Positions 1-11,697 of a stretch of DNA of 64,000 nucleotides are shown here, piece by piece (position 1 is the stretch's first letter; each line of letters opens with the position of its first letter). Made by a program: the position numbers and the translations under genes. The stretch spans positions 16,453,992 to 16,517,991 of the forward strand of contig NC_059372.1 in assembly GCF_019703515.2 (NCBI RefSeq). Direction: 5' to 3'. Origin of the DNA: Myxocyprinus asiaticus (Eukaryota > Chordata > Actinopteri > Cypriniformes > Catostomidae). The notes beneath the pieces were generated by a model. It was not told where the DNA came from, made no database searches, and worked only from the letters and a program-made list of their open reading frames with translations.

Positions 1-113
1 TCTGTGACAGCGTGGTAAGTAATCACTGAAATTTACTTGTCTATTTGTGTAATAGGTATTACTTTTATTGTTGTTTAAACCAAGACGTGACACAACGGCG
101 TGTATCTTGTTAC

Positions 114-1339
114 CAGGATTGGGAGGGTTACTTTTGAAATGTATTCCACTACAGATTACAGAATACATGCTGTAAAATGTAATTTGTAACGTATTCCGTT
201 AGATTACTCATTGTCAGTAACGTATTCTAAATACTTTGGATTACTTCTTCAGCACTGGTAGATTTTTTCACTTGTTTTGACTATAAAAACTCTGCCAGTA
301 CAGTAAGACAAAATACACATGTTAAAAATACATTCTCTGAAAAACCTAAATATCTTATGCAGTGTTGTTTCTAAAACAAGATAAATCAAATTGATCTTGT
401 TTTAAGGATTTATTTATATTTTTACAGGAAAACAATACAAAAATTATCAAGAATACGATTTATGCCCTAATATCAAAGATCTTACTAGAAAGGAAGAAAT
501 TATGATCCAACGTGAATTTTCTTGATAAAGAAATATGAGCGTGCCTGGTACAGTGCATGTAAAATGGCTAGAAGTAGCATTTTAGCTGTGCATAAAGCTG
601 ACAATTTACACAAGGTTTATTTCTATTTCTTCTGCTCCAAACTTACTTCAAACGTACTTCTCTGTCTGCTCGTATGAATTAACACATCATAAGAAAGTGT
701 TTCACCGCTGTTCAAATACACTTTGGATCGCATCATTTATATGTATAAATGTTTTCCATCTGAAAGGACTAAATATTAAATGAAACAAATGACAATAAAA
801 TGCAAAGTAATCTCTTCAGTAATCTAAATACTTTTTGAATGTAACTGTATTCTAAATACCAATGATTTAAATTGTAACTGTAGTGGAATACAGTTACTTA
901 TATTTTGTATTTTGTCATCTGTTCGTGAAACTTTTGAAAAACGCAAAGGAAAAACGTTTCCGTTTTTAGTACATCATTGTCGTGTAAACGTACCCTTAGG
1001 AAACATGCTAAGTTGAAATACTGGCTGAAATACTGAAATACTGAAAAATATCTAAAAATCAATTAGATTTATCTTGTTTTAGAAACAACACTGCATAAGA
1101 TATTTAGGTTTTTCAGAGAATGTATTTTTAACATGTGTATTTTGTCTTACTGTACTGGCAGAGTTTTTATAGTCAAAACGTGAAAAAATCTGAAGAAGTG
1201 CTGAAGAAGTAATCCAAAGTATTTAGAATATGTTACTGACCTTGAGTAATCTAACGGAATACGTTACAAATTACATTTTACAGCATGTATTCTGTAATCT
1301 GTAGTGGAATACATTTCAAAAGTAACCCTCCCAACCCTG
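114..1339. mobile_element. Non-autonomous DNA transposon with ~280-bp terminal inverted repeats
   Basis: The left arm (about 114-395) is repeated in inverted orientation at about 1057-1339 with few mismatches. Both outer ends carry TTGGGAGGGTTACTTTTG, and the homology runs inward through a GTATTCCACTACAG block, a CTGCCAGTACAGTAAGAC block and a GTTTCTAAAACAAGAT block. The core (396-1056) is AT-rich with no transposase frame. A weaker third copy of the end sequence lies near 808-900. I see no clear target duplication, so the exact termini and superfamily are uncertain. Length and structure suggest a non-autonomous cut-and-paste element that could fold into a long hairpin. Confidence 0.8.
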
Positions 1340-1973
1340 TGCACAAGACATGACTCTGTTCTCATTACACACATCAGCACACCCAAAATAATTAATGCAT
1401 GTAAGCCAACATACCATAGAAACCACACCTGGCCCCTGCACCTACTGTAAAGAGAGAGATCAGCCTTGTTACAGTGCATGGCTGAGAGACGCCCTCTGTT
1501 CTGGCTGGTACAGCTGAATGGGGCAGTGGTCAGCACACAGACACCATATGAGTGAATAAGACAGATGGGAATTGCCTGGTGGTTTGGATATACAGATTTA
1601 TAATAACAGGAAGTGTGGCTGGGAATACATTTACTGCAAACTGTGTGTGTGTCTGTGTGAGAGAAAATCACAAAGGAGTGGGTGGGACGCTCTCAGAGCT
1701 AAATCCTGAAAAGCTGAGAGCTTGTTGGCTCACCAGGGCCCAGCACAGCACTGTTTTGTATGAATTGATTTTGTCTTACTTAAGCGACCTGCATTGTGTG
1801 TGCCGCTGTTTTTTGTCCTTGCTTTCACTTTGAACCCCAATTCATCTGTCACACAACCACAACTTGTCTCTCATATATCTTGAGTGGTGAAATGGCCTTA
1901 ATGACGTTCTTTTCATGTAAAAAAAAAAAAAAAAGAGACAAAATATGAGAAGCCATTGTTCACCTTTATTTAA
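1340..1973. other. Unassigned non-coding sequence
   Basis: No supported gene or complete repeat is visible. A 93-codon plus-strand frame at 1552-1833 has low-complexity composition and no family resemblance. A short poly-A tract lies at 1919-1934, just before a TTAA and the start of a MITE arm. Confidence 0.5.
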
Positions 1974-2420
1974 ATGGATAGTTCACACAAAATTTTAAAT
2001 GTTGTAATTATTTACTCACCCTCATGTTGTTCCAAACCCATATGACTTTCATCTGTTAACAAAAAGGAGTTCAACAGAATGTTAAGCTCAGTCACCATTC
2101 ACTTTAATTGTTAAGGTTTTAAAAACAGGAAATTCAATTTGTAGTAAAAGACAAATAGTTTTATTTTGCAAACAAAAGTAGTGTGTTGTTTACCTATCTT
2201 AAAAAAAAAAAAACAAGTTCTGCGACTCTTTGTAAACAACAAAATGCCGTCACAGTGTTGTCATCGTAAGCAGCAACTTGATACAAATAAATAAGAAAAT
2301 ATTTTAGCTACGTTTTCAATGGCAGCAAACTTTTTTGATTTATTTGTAGCAAGTCATAGTGACGTCATTTTGTAGTTTACATAAAGTCGTAGAAATATGC
2401 CAAAAATCGTGCAAACAATA
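1974..2420. mobile_element. Degenerate TTAA-type fold-back MITE (Angel-like)
   Basis: After a TTAA at 1970-1973 comes the end GATAGTTCACACAAAA, followed by TTTACTCACCCTCATGTTG and ATGACTTTC. These are the hallmark end blocks shared by several elements in this window. Inside, about 2215-2275 and 2325-2400 are imperfect inverted copies of each other (CGACTCTTTGTAAAC against its complement near 2370-2390), so the element is a fold-back. The right terminus is not recognisable. The Angel name rests on remembered family features (TTAA target, GGGATAGTTCACCC ends) and should be tested against a repeat library. Confidence 0.6.
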
Positions 2421-3535
2421 TGAGATATGAGCAGTCAAACATAGTGGCCCTGTTTTTTGTTTTTTTTTGGGCCACGCTGTAATCTTGATATGTAAATTGA
2501 ACATGTTATCAGTGACTTATTCACAGACAGTTGTAACTCAAGTTATTGGACCAATCCCTTTTTGACAAATAATACCTTTCATGTTTTATCCACAAGGCAA
2601 CATTTATGCAGGCTTTTGTCTGAGTGGAAATGTATTTTGGGGGTTTATGCACACTAAGCATGCTATCTGTGCTCCTCGCAGCCATTCCTTCATTTCTCTC
2701 TCTCACATCCTTTGCATCTTCACCTCTTTTCCAGCCCCTCATGTTGCTTAATTTTTCTGCACACTATGCCAAATAAGTTAAATGTTAGAGGCACACATAA
2801 AGAGAGTTCTACTCTCCAAGTGGTGCTTGACAAAGCGCTGGAGGTGCAGTGTGTGGATTAGGGTTTCTAAGTGAAAGCACATCCTCAGAGTCCCCAGTCG
2901 GTGCTCCTGTAGGGAGCCCCTGGACCTACAAGCCCCAGAAAGGAAAAGGGGAAGATTTGCTGAATGGCAAAGAAAAAAACTAATGACAGAGACAGAAAGA
3001 AAGAAGAGAAAGAGAGCATAAAAGGGTCACTTTGAGAGAAAAGCAAGGACAAAGAAATGGATGGATGAAAGAAATGTCCATGTTTTGTGAGAAAAAAAGG
3101 GGTGTGAGAGGGCAAGGCTGTGTGTTATTCCCTGGTGGAGGGTTGATAAACAGAGCATTTTATCACCTGTAAAAAAGAGTGTGAGGAGGCAGGGGCCTCA
3201 GGCCCCTCCTGGGAAAGACAATCACTGGCCCTTTATTGACTGACCGCACTGCAGCAGGAACACAACATGCCACAACACAGGCAAAAACACAACATAGGAA
3301 CCAGCCAAAAAGACCCTGCTAACTCATTTAGCTTAGGGATGGTTAAGGGTGGCCGAATAGTCAACTTGTTGTCCAACAACTTTAAAGCACTGCTGCTACA
3401 GCAATTAAAGCACCACTATGTTGCACTATGTACTGTACACATGCAGATGGACGTTTTTGGCCGTTACGTTGCGTCTCTGTGCTTTTCACAATTTGGGACA
3501 TTTGCATTGTGTTTTTAGATAGATATGCTCTGATG
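2421..3535. other. Unassigned non-coding sequence with a GC-rich hairpin
   Basis: No gene or full repeat is recognised. Positions 3191-3207 form a perfect 7-bp stem (AGGGGCC, TCA loop, GGCCCCT) in a relatively GC-rich stretch at 2820-3250. Open frames here are purine-rich or low complexity and look like chance frames. Confidence 0.4.
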
Positions 3536-3537
3536 TA

Positions 3538-4945
<1,408 letters not shown>

Positions 4946-4947
4946 TA

Positions 4948-5344
4948 TCTGCCAATCATTGGTATCAGCCGATTAAAGCAATTAAATGTGCAATCGTACA
5001 TCGGGCGATTGTATAAAACAGCCGAAGATCAGGACCAATTATTTCCTGTCAAAAAGGGCCAGGAAAACCATCAGACAATTAGCTTGCAACCCTTGCTGTG
5101 TGTGAAAGAAAATGTAATTCTTTCAGCTGGGTGACAATGACATCCAGAGTTGCAATTTGTAAACTTTGCACTGTTAGAATTTCACAAGGTGGAACTACCG
5201 TCAAAACCTTTAACACAACTAATTTTTTTACACACCCATGGAATATGACGAGTTTGTAAAACTAAAGTGAAGCTGTTTCAGCTGAAATGGGACAAGATTC
5301 ATCATTCAGAATTCAGTTAATGTGAGTTAAGAACATTCAAAAAA
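4948..5344. other. Unassigned sequence, possible old DNA-transposon remnant
   Basis: A stretch at 4950-5010 (CATTGGTATCAGCCGATT) resembles ends of a common fish DNA element, but no partner end is visible nearby. A loosely similar patch occurs at 11790-11840 just beyond DIRS copy A. No gene is seen. Confidence 0.3.
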
Positions 5345-5348
5345 TTAA

Positions 5349-6106
5349 AGGGATAGTTCACACAAATTTTTTTAATTCTCTCGTCATTTACAGTACTTAC
5401 CCTCATGCCATCCTAGATGTGTACGACTTTCTTTGTTCTGCTGAACAAAAACAAAGATTTTTAGAAGAATATCTCAGCTCTGTAGGTCCATACAATGCAA
5501 GTTATTGGTGACCAGGCCTTTGAAGCTCCAAAAAGGAGATAAAGTCAGCATAAAAGTAATCAATACGACTCCAGTGGTTTAATAAATGTCTTCTGAAGCG
5601 ATCCAGTTGGTTTTGGGTGAGAACAGACCAAAATATAACTCCTTTTTTACTGTACATCTTGTTATTGCAGTCTCTAGAGTTGATCATGATTTCAAGCTTG
5701 ATTACATTTCCTAGTGCTTGACGCATGTGCAGAGCATTAGATGGCACTGGATGAAGTGTAATCAGGCTTGAAATCATGATAGCCAAGGAGACTGCTGTCA
5801 AGATGTACAGTGGAAAAGGAGTAACATTTTGGTCTGTTTTCACCTAAAACCAACTGGATCGCTTCAGAAGGCATTTACTAAACCACTGGAGTCAGATGGA
5901 TTATGTTTATGCTGACTTTATCTCTTTTTTGGAGCTTCAAAGGTCTGATCACCATTCACTTGAATTTTATGGACCTACAGAGCTGAGATATTCTTCTAAA
6001 AATATTTGTTTTTGTTCTGCACATGAAAGAAAGTCATACACATCTTAGATGGCATAAGGGTGAGTAAATGATGAGAGAATTTTCATTTTTGGGTGAACTA
6101 ACCAAT
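5349..6106. mobile_element. TTAA-flanked fold-back MITE, nearly full palindrome (Angel-like)
   Basis: The element is bounded by TTAA at 5345-5348 and 6107-6110. The left end AGGGATAGTTCACAC pairs with the right end GGGTGAACTAACC. Inverted similarity continues almost to the centre: TTTAGAAGAATATCTCAGCTC pairs with GAGCTGAGATATTCTTCTAAA, then GGAGCTTCAAAGG, CCAGTTGGTTTT and AATCATGAT blocks. The two arms (about 5349-5720 and 5740-6106) would form a stem of over 350 bp. A 113-codon minus frame inside is a by-product of the palindrome. No transposase is present. Mobilisation in trans by a TTAA-type enzyme is inferred. Confidence 0.85.
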
Positions 6107-6309
6107 TTAATGTGAGCCTGACAGAAGGTCATTCAGAATTCAGTTGACAGGAGTTTAGAATGTTAATGTGAGTTAATAATGTGCTTTTTGTTTTAATTAT
6201 GTGCTTTTTGTTTCAGTGTTATGTCTATTCCTGAGAACAGTTTCTCTTAAACATGGAAAACGTCATGGTTACTTGTGTAACCTCCGTTCCCTGATGGAGG
6301 GAATGAGAC

Positions 6310-6465
6310 GTTGTGTCGATGTAGTGACACTAGGGGTCACTCTTGGGAGCCCGAGACACCTCTGGTCTTTGATAAAAGGCCAATGAAAATTGGCGAGTGG
6401 TATTTGCATGCCACTCCTCCGGACATAAGGGTATAAAAGGAGCTGGTATGCAACCACTCATTCAG
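6310..6465 (+). repeat. Inverted terminal repeat of DIRS copy A, 3' side
   Basis: This block (GTTGTGTCGATGTAGTGACACTAGGGG through ACCACTCATTCAG) is an inverted copy of 11527-11672. It contains TATAAAAGG on the plus strand, so the promoter-like sequence points into the element, antisense to its genes. The 48 bases outside it (6262-6309) are not shared with the other terminus. Confidence 0.88.
6432..6439 (+). promoter_or_regulatory. TATA-box-like site in the 3' terminal repeat of DIRS copy A
   Basis: TATAAAAG, followed by GAGCTGG, faces inward and antisense to the element's coding strand. The same motif is present in the other terminal repeat and in copy C, which suggests functional conservation. 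Activity is inferred, not shown. Confidence 0.5.
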
Positions 6466-6542
6466 GTTTTATGCTGAGGAGCCGAGACAAGGTCCCGGCC
6501 ATTTCAGCTGGTAGTTCAGCGTTGTGGCAGGAGGGACACAGT

Positions 6543-6645
6543 GTCTCGTTACCTCCATCAGGGAACGGAGGTTACACAAGTAACCATGATGTTCCCTATC
6601 TGTCACTCACTCGAAGTTGTGTCGATGTAGTGACACTAGGGGTCC
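6543..6645. repeat. Internal complementary region (ICR) of DIRS copy A
   Basis: Bases 6543-6590 are the complement of the element's left outer tail (6262-6309), and bases 6591-6645 are the complement of its right outer end. They abut at 6590/6591 (...CCATGAT|GTTCCC). The ICR therefore equals the two termini joined head to tail, the diagnostic feature of DIRS elements. By the established model it serves as template for restoring the ends through a circular intermediate. Confidence 0.88.
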
Positions 6646-7405
6646 CTAGACAAAACGCCGCAACTGGCTGAACTGTGTTACCTGAACTGGCGGTGTGTGA
6701 CAGGCAGACAACTGTGTGCCTCATAGCCAGCGCACCAGGCCAAAACGTAACCTCCCCCAACATAGTTATGAGTGTCGAACGGCCCTTTGGGGACAAGTCG
6801 ACTACCCAAAAGATAGAGACAGGCTAGCCCAGTCGTGGCCTCTTTTCCCCTTCTTTTTTTCCACTCCCTAAAAGAAAGGGGGAATATCCGACTGGGCCGA
6901 CCAGGTCTAGTTTGGGGGTGTCCCTCCCAAGGGGAGGACCCCACGGAGTCCACACCTCGCCCAGAGAAAGGGAGGATATTTAAGTGGAAAATACTTCACA
7001 TGGTATTGCAGAGCTATGTCGGAAGTATGTCATGTGGGGAAGTCTCATGGTAGGTCCTACCCAACAGGGGAGGAGTTACTACAAATATGGAGACTGTGGC
7101 AGAGGGGCCTCTGCCCAAGGAAGATGCAGTTTGCCAACAGGGAAACGAATTAGCAGAAGATATACATTGCATGGGGTTACCTACAGGGAACCACCACATG
7201 CGGAGCACCTACCCCAGAACAGGGCTTTTAGTTAGCATGTGTACTGGGCCGGCAGCAAGTCTCTCCGAAAACTCAACTGCCACAGGGCTCGGAGGAAGTC
7301 AACCAGGGAACATAGTTTGTGAACACTACTGGGAGTTAATGGTGCACATCTTCAGCTCAGAGGAGGTGAAAGGCGCTATGTGCAAGCGATACACCCAGCC
7401 AGCTA
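6646..7405 (-). other. 3' non-coding part of DIRS copy A
   Basis: This stretch lies between the recombinase remnant and the ICR. It is shared with copy B (about 19330-19870) and copy C (about 28985-29760), including blocks around GGCCTCTTTTCCCCTTC and the GTGTGCCTCATAGCCAG block. Plus-strand frames here (such as 7087-7515) are antisense shadows. No function beyond element 3' sequence can be supported. Confidence 0.6.
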
Positions 7406-7413
7406 TCATGGGC

Positions 7414-7861
7414 TTATCCGCTTGTATTGCGTGCCACTACCTGGGACGAAACCGGTTCCACCCGGAGGTTGTAGAACCTTGCAAAGGTCCCCGCTGCTCT
7501 GCAAATGTCTGTTAGAGAGGCACCCATGGCCAGGGCCCAGGAGGCTGCTACACCCCTGGTAGAATGGGCTCGTAGCCCTACCGGGGGCGACACGTCCTGG
7601 GCGTGATATGTCATAGCTATGGCCCAACATCCATTGGGGTCTCAAGATCAAATGAGAGCAGCCCGGACCGAACTCCAGGCACGTTTCACTGACAGAGAAC
7701 GCTTGCAGGTCTCCTACCCTCTTGATGGAAGTGAGCGCAGTCAGGAGGGCAGTCTTCAAGGAGAGTGCCTTAAACTCAGCTGACTGCAAAGGCTCAAAGG
7801 GGGCTCTCTGTAGACCCTGAAAAACTACAGAGAGGTCCCATGAGGGAACGAGGCACGGTCG
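7414..7861 (-). pseudogene. Tyrosine recombinase (phage-integrase type) of DIRS copy A, truncated
   Basis: The frame contains ALTSIKRVGDLQAF, which holds the first catalytic Arg, and after a change of frame RAHSTRGVAASW (the HxxR motif) and FARFYNL (the nucleophile Tyr). Compared with copy B, a central segment is missing: sequence jumps from the LILRP block to the region just before the HxxR motif, and three residues around the conserved Trp (GWATPNTF) are also lost. The N-terminal core-binding half seen in copy C (30887 onward) is absent. In a working element this enzyme would integrate the circular DNA. This copy cannot. Confidence 0.82.
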
Positions 7862-7869
7862 GGAGGGAT

Positions 7870-9562
7870 TCAGCCTTTTGGTGCCAGGAGCATGAGGTCT
7901 GAGAACCACATCTGGGTGGGCCAGTAGAGTGCTACCAGGATGACCTGCTCCACGTCCTCCCTGACCTTGCACAGGGTCTGTGCAAGTAGGCTCACTGGGG
8001 GAAACGCATATTTGCGCAGTCCAGAGGGCCAGTTGTGTGCCAGCGCATCTATACGGAGAGGTGCCTCGGTCAGGGTGTACCAAAGCGGGCAGTGGGAGGA
8101 TTCCTGGGAGGCGAACAGGTCTACCTGTGCCTGTCCGAATCGACTCCAGATCAGCTGGACCACCTGAGGGTGGAGTCTCCACTCTCCCCTGAGGGTAACC
8201 TGCCATAACAGTGCATCCGCTGCAGTGTTGAGGTCACCTGGGATGTGAGTGGCTCACAGCGACTTGAGGTGCTGCTGACTCCAGAGGAGGAGATGTCGGG
8301 CGAGTTATGACATACAACGGGAGCACAGACCGCCTTGATGGTTGACATATTCTACCGTTGCCGCGTTGTCTGTCCGAGATTACACGTGCTTGCCCTGGAT
8401 CAATGGCCGGAACCTCCGCAGGGCAAGCAGAATTGCCAGCAATTCGAGGCAGTTGATGTGCCAATGCAGCCGCGGGCTTGTCCATAAGCCGGCGGCTGCA
8501 TGCCCATTTGCAAAAGGCACCCCAGCCCGTTTTGGAGGCATCTGTTGTGACCACGACGCGCCTGGAGACCCGCTCTAGGGGAACGTCTGCCCGTAGAAAT
8601 GTGAGGTCGGTCCAAGGGCTGAAGAGATGGTGACAGATTGGCGTGATGGCCACGCGATGTGTCCCGCAGTGCCATGCCCATCTCGAGTGGATTTGCCACC
8701 GCTGAGGATGCCATATGCCCCAGGAGCCTCTGAAAAAATTTCAGTGGAACCGCTGTTTTCTGTTTGAATCCCTTCAAACAGGTCAGCACCGACTGTGCGT
8801 GCTCATTCGTGAGGCGTGCCGTCAACGACACTGAGTCCAACTCCAAACCGAGAAAAGAGATGCTCTGAATCGGGAGGAGCTTGCTCTTTTCCCAGTTGAC
8901 TCAAAGCCCTAGTCGGCTGAAGTGCGAGAGCACCAGGTCCCTGTGCGCACACAACACATCCTGAGAGTGAGCTAGGATTAGCCAACCGTCGGGATAGTTG
9001 AGGATGTGAATGCCCGCTTCCCTTAGCGGGGCAAGGGCTGCCTCTGCAACCTTTGTGAAGACGTGAGGGAACAAGGACAGACCGAAAGGGAGGACCTTGT
9101 ACTGATACGCCTGACTCTCGAATGCAAACCGCAGGAAGGATGTGTGTCGAGGTAGGATCGAAACGTGGAAGTACGCGTCCTTCAGGTCTACCGCCGCGAA
9201 CCAATCTTGATGCCGGACTCTCGCTAGAGTGTGTTTTTGCGTAAGCATCTAGGATGGGAGTCTGTGTAAAGCCCGGTTCAGTACTTGCAGGTCCAAGATT
9301 GGCCGCAACCCACCTCCTTTTTTCGGTACAATGAAGTAGGGCTGTAAAACCCCTTCTTCATCTTGGCCGGAGGGACAATCTCATCAGACGTACCGGTGGG
9401 TGGGGCCTCACGGCGGGGCGAAGCCTGAGGTGCTACACGGTGTTGTGGCCGTGCTGAGTTTAGGGACATCGAAATACTTACCTGGCTCCTTGTGACCGCC
9501 CCCGGAACAGCCTGGGATGGGGGAGGAAGAGGCCTGTCCTTGTGACCCGTGGAGACTGTCAC
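7870..9562 (-). pseudogene. Reverse transcriptase / RNase H ORF of DIRS copy A, broken
   Basis: The best block (9248-8901) has the palm motif AAVDLKDAYFHV, with its catalytic Asp intact, and LPFGLSLFPHVFTKV. The active-site YxDD box reads NYPDGW, so the second Asp is lost. A TGA then interrupts LGL*VNWEKSKL. Downstream, ELDSVSLTARLTNEHAQ continues the RT, followed by a deletion and frameshift near 8690. The RNase H start TTDASKTGWGAF sits in a second frame and breaks again. The conserved tail VQLIWSRFGQAQVDLFAS (8163-7870) is in a further segment. By family knowledge this ORF makes the cDNA. Here it is inactive. Confidence 0.87.
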
Positions 9563-9851
9563 ATCGGGGGTGGATTTGTGCCACAGCTGGGCGCTCAGGG
9601 GTGGAGAGACAAACCTGCCAAATAGAGTTGTGGACAGTGGTCATGATGACGGCCGTGAATACCAGATATGTGACCCAGGGAACAAGGAAACTGCTCTTGC
9701 TGAACTCTTGGGTACTGCAGCCACTTGGGCATGCAGCGCAATTAAATGCAAAGGTAACAAAAGATTCTCCTCCTGGCCCTCAACCGGGGGATGGAGTGGT
9801 CTGCTTACCAGCTCCAGAGCAGCAGGTTTCATCGTCCCTGGGTCGCCCATC

Positions 9852-11284
9852 TCAGGGGCGCTTCAAAGCCTTCACTGGTTCTTGGCGGCCGCGAGACGGG
9901 TGGTGTCTGCTTCCTGCGGTGGCCTCCACGCCAGGGCCGGGCTGCGGCAGAGCCGGTGCAGTCACCGCAGGGGGACGCCCTTGACGATGAGCAGACAGGG
10001 TGCGAGATCTTGAGCCGCGCCTGGTCAGGATGTGCCAGATAACCTCCGTCTGCTGCTTCACTGCTGAGAACTGCTTGGCAAAGTCCTCGGTGTCGCTGGA
10101 CTGGCCAACTTGGGAAATGGGGGCAGCAAGGAACCGTGCCTTGTCGGCCTCTCCCATCTCGACCAGGTTGAGCCCAAGGTAGCGCTCCTGGACCACCAAG
10201 GTGGACATCGCCCGCCCAAGAGACCGTGTCATGACCTCCATCCCCAGGAGAGCAAGGTCGGTCGCTGAGCACAGCTCCTGCATAAATCCCGGGGAAGAAC
10301 TACCCTCGTGCAGTTCCTTTAGCACCTTGGCAGACTTGCAGGAGAGCCATGGCATGCAGGGCAGAGGCGGCTTGTCCAGCAGCACCATAGGCCTTGGCCG
10401 TCAGAGATGACGTAAACCTACAGGCCTTGGACGGGAGCTTTGGGCGCCCACGCCAGGTGGCGGCGCTCTGCGGGCATAGGTGCACCGCGAGCCCCTTTAT
10501 CCACCGGGGGGATTGCCGAATTGCCCTTGGCAACCCCACCATCGAGGGTAGTAAGGCTGAAAGATCGGGACCGGGCAGTAAAAAGTGCCTCCCACGACCT
10601 TGTCAGCCCTTCATGCACTTCCGGGAAGAAAGGAACAGGGGCGAGGTGTGGCTTTGAGGGGCGCCGCGAGCCCAGGAACCAATCATCGAGCTGCGAGGGT
10701 TCAGGGGAGAGCGGAGGGTTCGACTGTAGCCCGACGCTCGCATGTCAGGAAAGTATGTCATCATCTCCATGTCAGCCTGTGACTGGGCGACCACACCCGA
10801 AGGGAGGAGCCCAGCTGAGGCTTCCGTGTCCGACTGGACGAGCCCGCTCTCCGATGCTGCGCTCGAGAGCTCATCACCTTCGCGGGCTCAGAATAAGAGG
10901 TCGAACTCACCGTGGGACGAGCCGGCAGACTCATCTGGAAGCCCGATCGGGGCAGACGAGTGTGCTGGGGAATGGGAGGTCCGTGGGGGGATACCTGGCG
11001 GAGATGGTCCCATTGGAGTCCCCAAATCGCCCCCAGTGCTAGCCGCGCTGGCCTCATACCCGTGGGTAGAAGGACCAAGGCGGGGAGCCTCTGGGGTGGC
11101 TTGCTTATGAAGGTAAGCCGCGACTGCATCGTTGCCATTGACATGTTCTCGCAATGAGTACATGATCCATCCACGAACGCTGTCTTCGCGTGAGCAGTGC
11201 CCAGACACGAAAGACAGTGATTGTGACCATCAGAAGACGAGAGATAACGAGCGCAACCAGTAATAACACACAAAGGAAAGGCAT
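9852..11284 (-). pseudogene. Gag-like ORF1 of DIRS copy A, broken
   Basis: The expected ATG is at 11284 (MPF...), matching the start in copies B and C, but copy A has lost one base a few codons in, shifting the frame. The N-terminal Cys/His-rich motif reads CARYLSSSDGHNHCLSCLG followed by HA and CTHC, probably metal-binding. The C-terminal half (10388-9852) has RFLAAPISQVGQ and EDFAKQFSAVKQQTEVI, a block I associate with fish DIRS gag proteins. Several frame changes lie between. The product would coat or bind element RNA. This copy is a pseudogene. Confidence 0.78.
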
Positions 11285-11526
11285 ATTTAAAAAAAAACAT
11301 GTCTTTAAAAAGACGTTCCGTGTGTGCCGCTCTGTTAGAAAAATATACTCTTTTAGAGAAATATACTCTTTTATTTATGCCGAAGTGCCCAGGGGCATTC
11401 TCTGCAGTGCACCAGTGCAGAGGGGGGAGAAGCCACTGAAATGCGCCGTCAGATCCAGCAGAGGTGAATGAACAGTTATGGGAATTCAGCTCAGTGAGCA
11501 TGACCGTTCGGCTCCAAAGAGAAAAT

Positions 11527-11672
11527 CTGAATGAGTGGTTGCATACCAGCTCCTTTTATACTCGTACGTCCGGGGGAGTGGCGTGCAAATACCACTCGCC
11601 AATTTTCATTGGCTTTTTATCAAAGACCAGAGCTCCCAAGAATGACCCCTAGTGTCACTACATCGACACAAC
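11527..11672 (-). repeat. Inverted terminal repeat of DIRS copy A, 5' side
   Basis: Inverted counterpart of 6310-6465. Relative to it, a few bases are missing near the GGGAGC block (it goes directly to TCTGGTC). It carries the presumed sense promoter. Confidence 0.88.
11553..11560 (-). promoter_or_regulatory. TATA-box-like site, sense promoter of DIRS copy A
   Basis: TATAAAAG on the minus strand, about 270 bases upstream of the gag ATG at 11284. It matches the motif at 32437-32444 in copy C. Role inferred from position and conservation. Confidence 0.5.
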
Positions 11673-11697
11673 ATCAAGAGAGTGACAGATAGGGAAC

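Larger units (their letters stand above)
6262..11697 (-). mobile_element. DIRS-like tyrosine-recombinase retrotransposon, copy A (longest copy)
   Basis: The 5.4-kb element lies on the minus strand with its 5' end at 11697. It has inverted terminal repeats (11527-11672 and 6310-6465), unequal outer tails, an internal complementary region (6543-6645), a gag-like frame, an RT/RNase H frame and a tyrosine recombinase, the order known for DIRS elements. Ends match copies B and C: one end is GTTCCCTATCTGTCACTC, the other AAGTAACCATGAC. There is no target duplication, as expected for recombinase-mediated integration. All three coding regions carry stops, frameshifts or deletions, so it is dead. Confidence 0.93.

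Noticed and set aside
7087..7515. 142-codon plus-strand frame
   Set aside because: Antisense to DIRS copy A; equivalent frames are not kept in copies B and C.
7406..8206. 266-codon minus-strand frame as one gene
   Set aside because: Its first ~100 codons are out of frame with the conserved DIRS protein (true frame 8163-7870), and only the middle part reads recombinase. It is a mixed frame in a decayed element.
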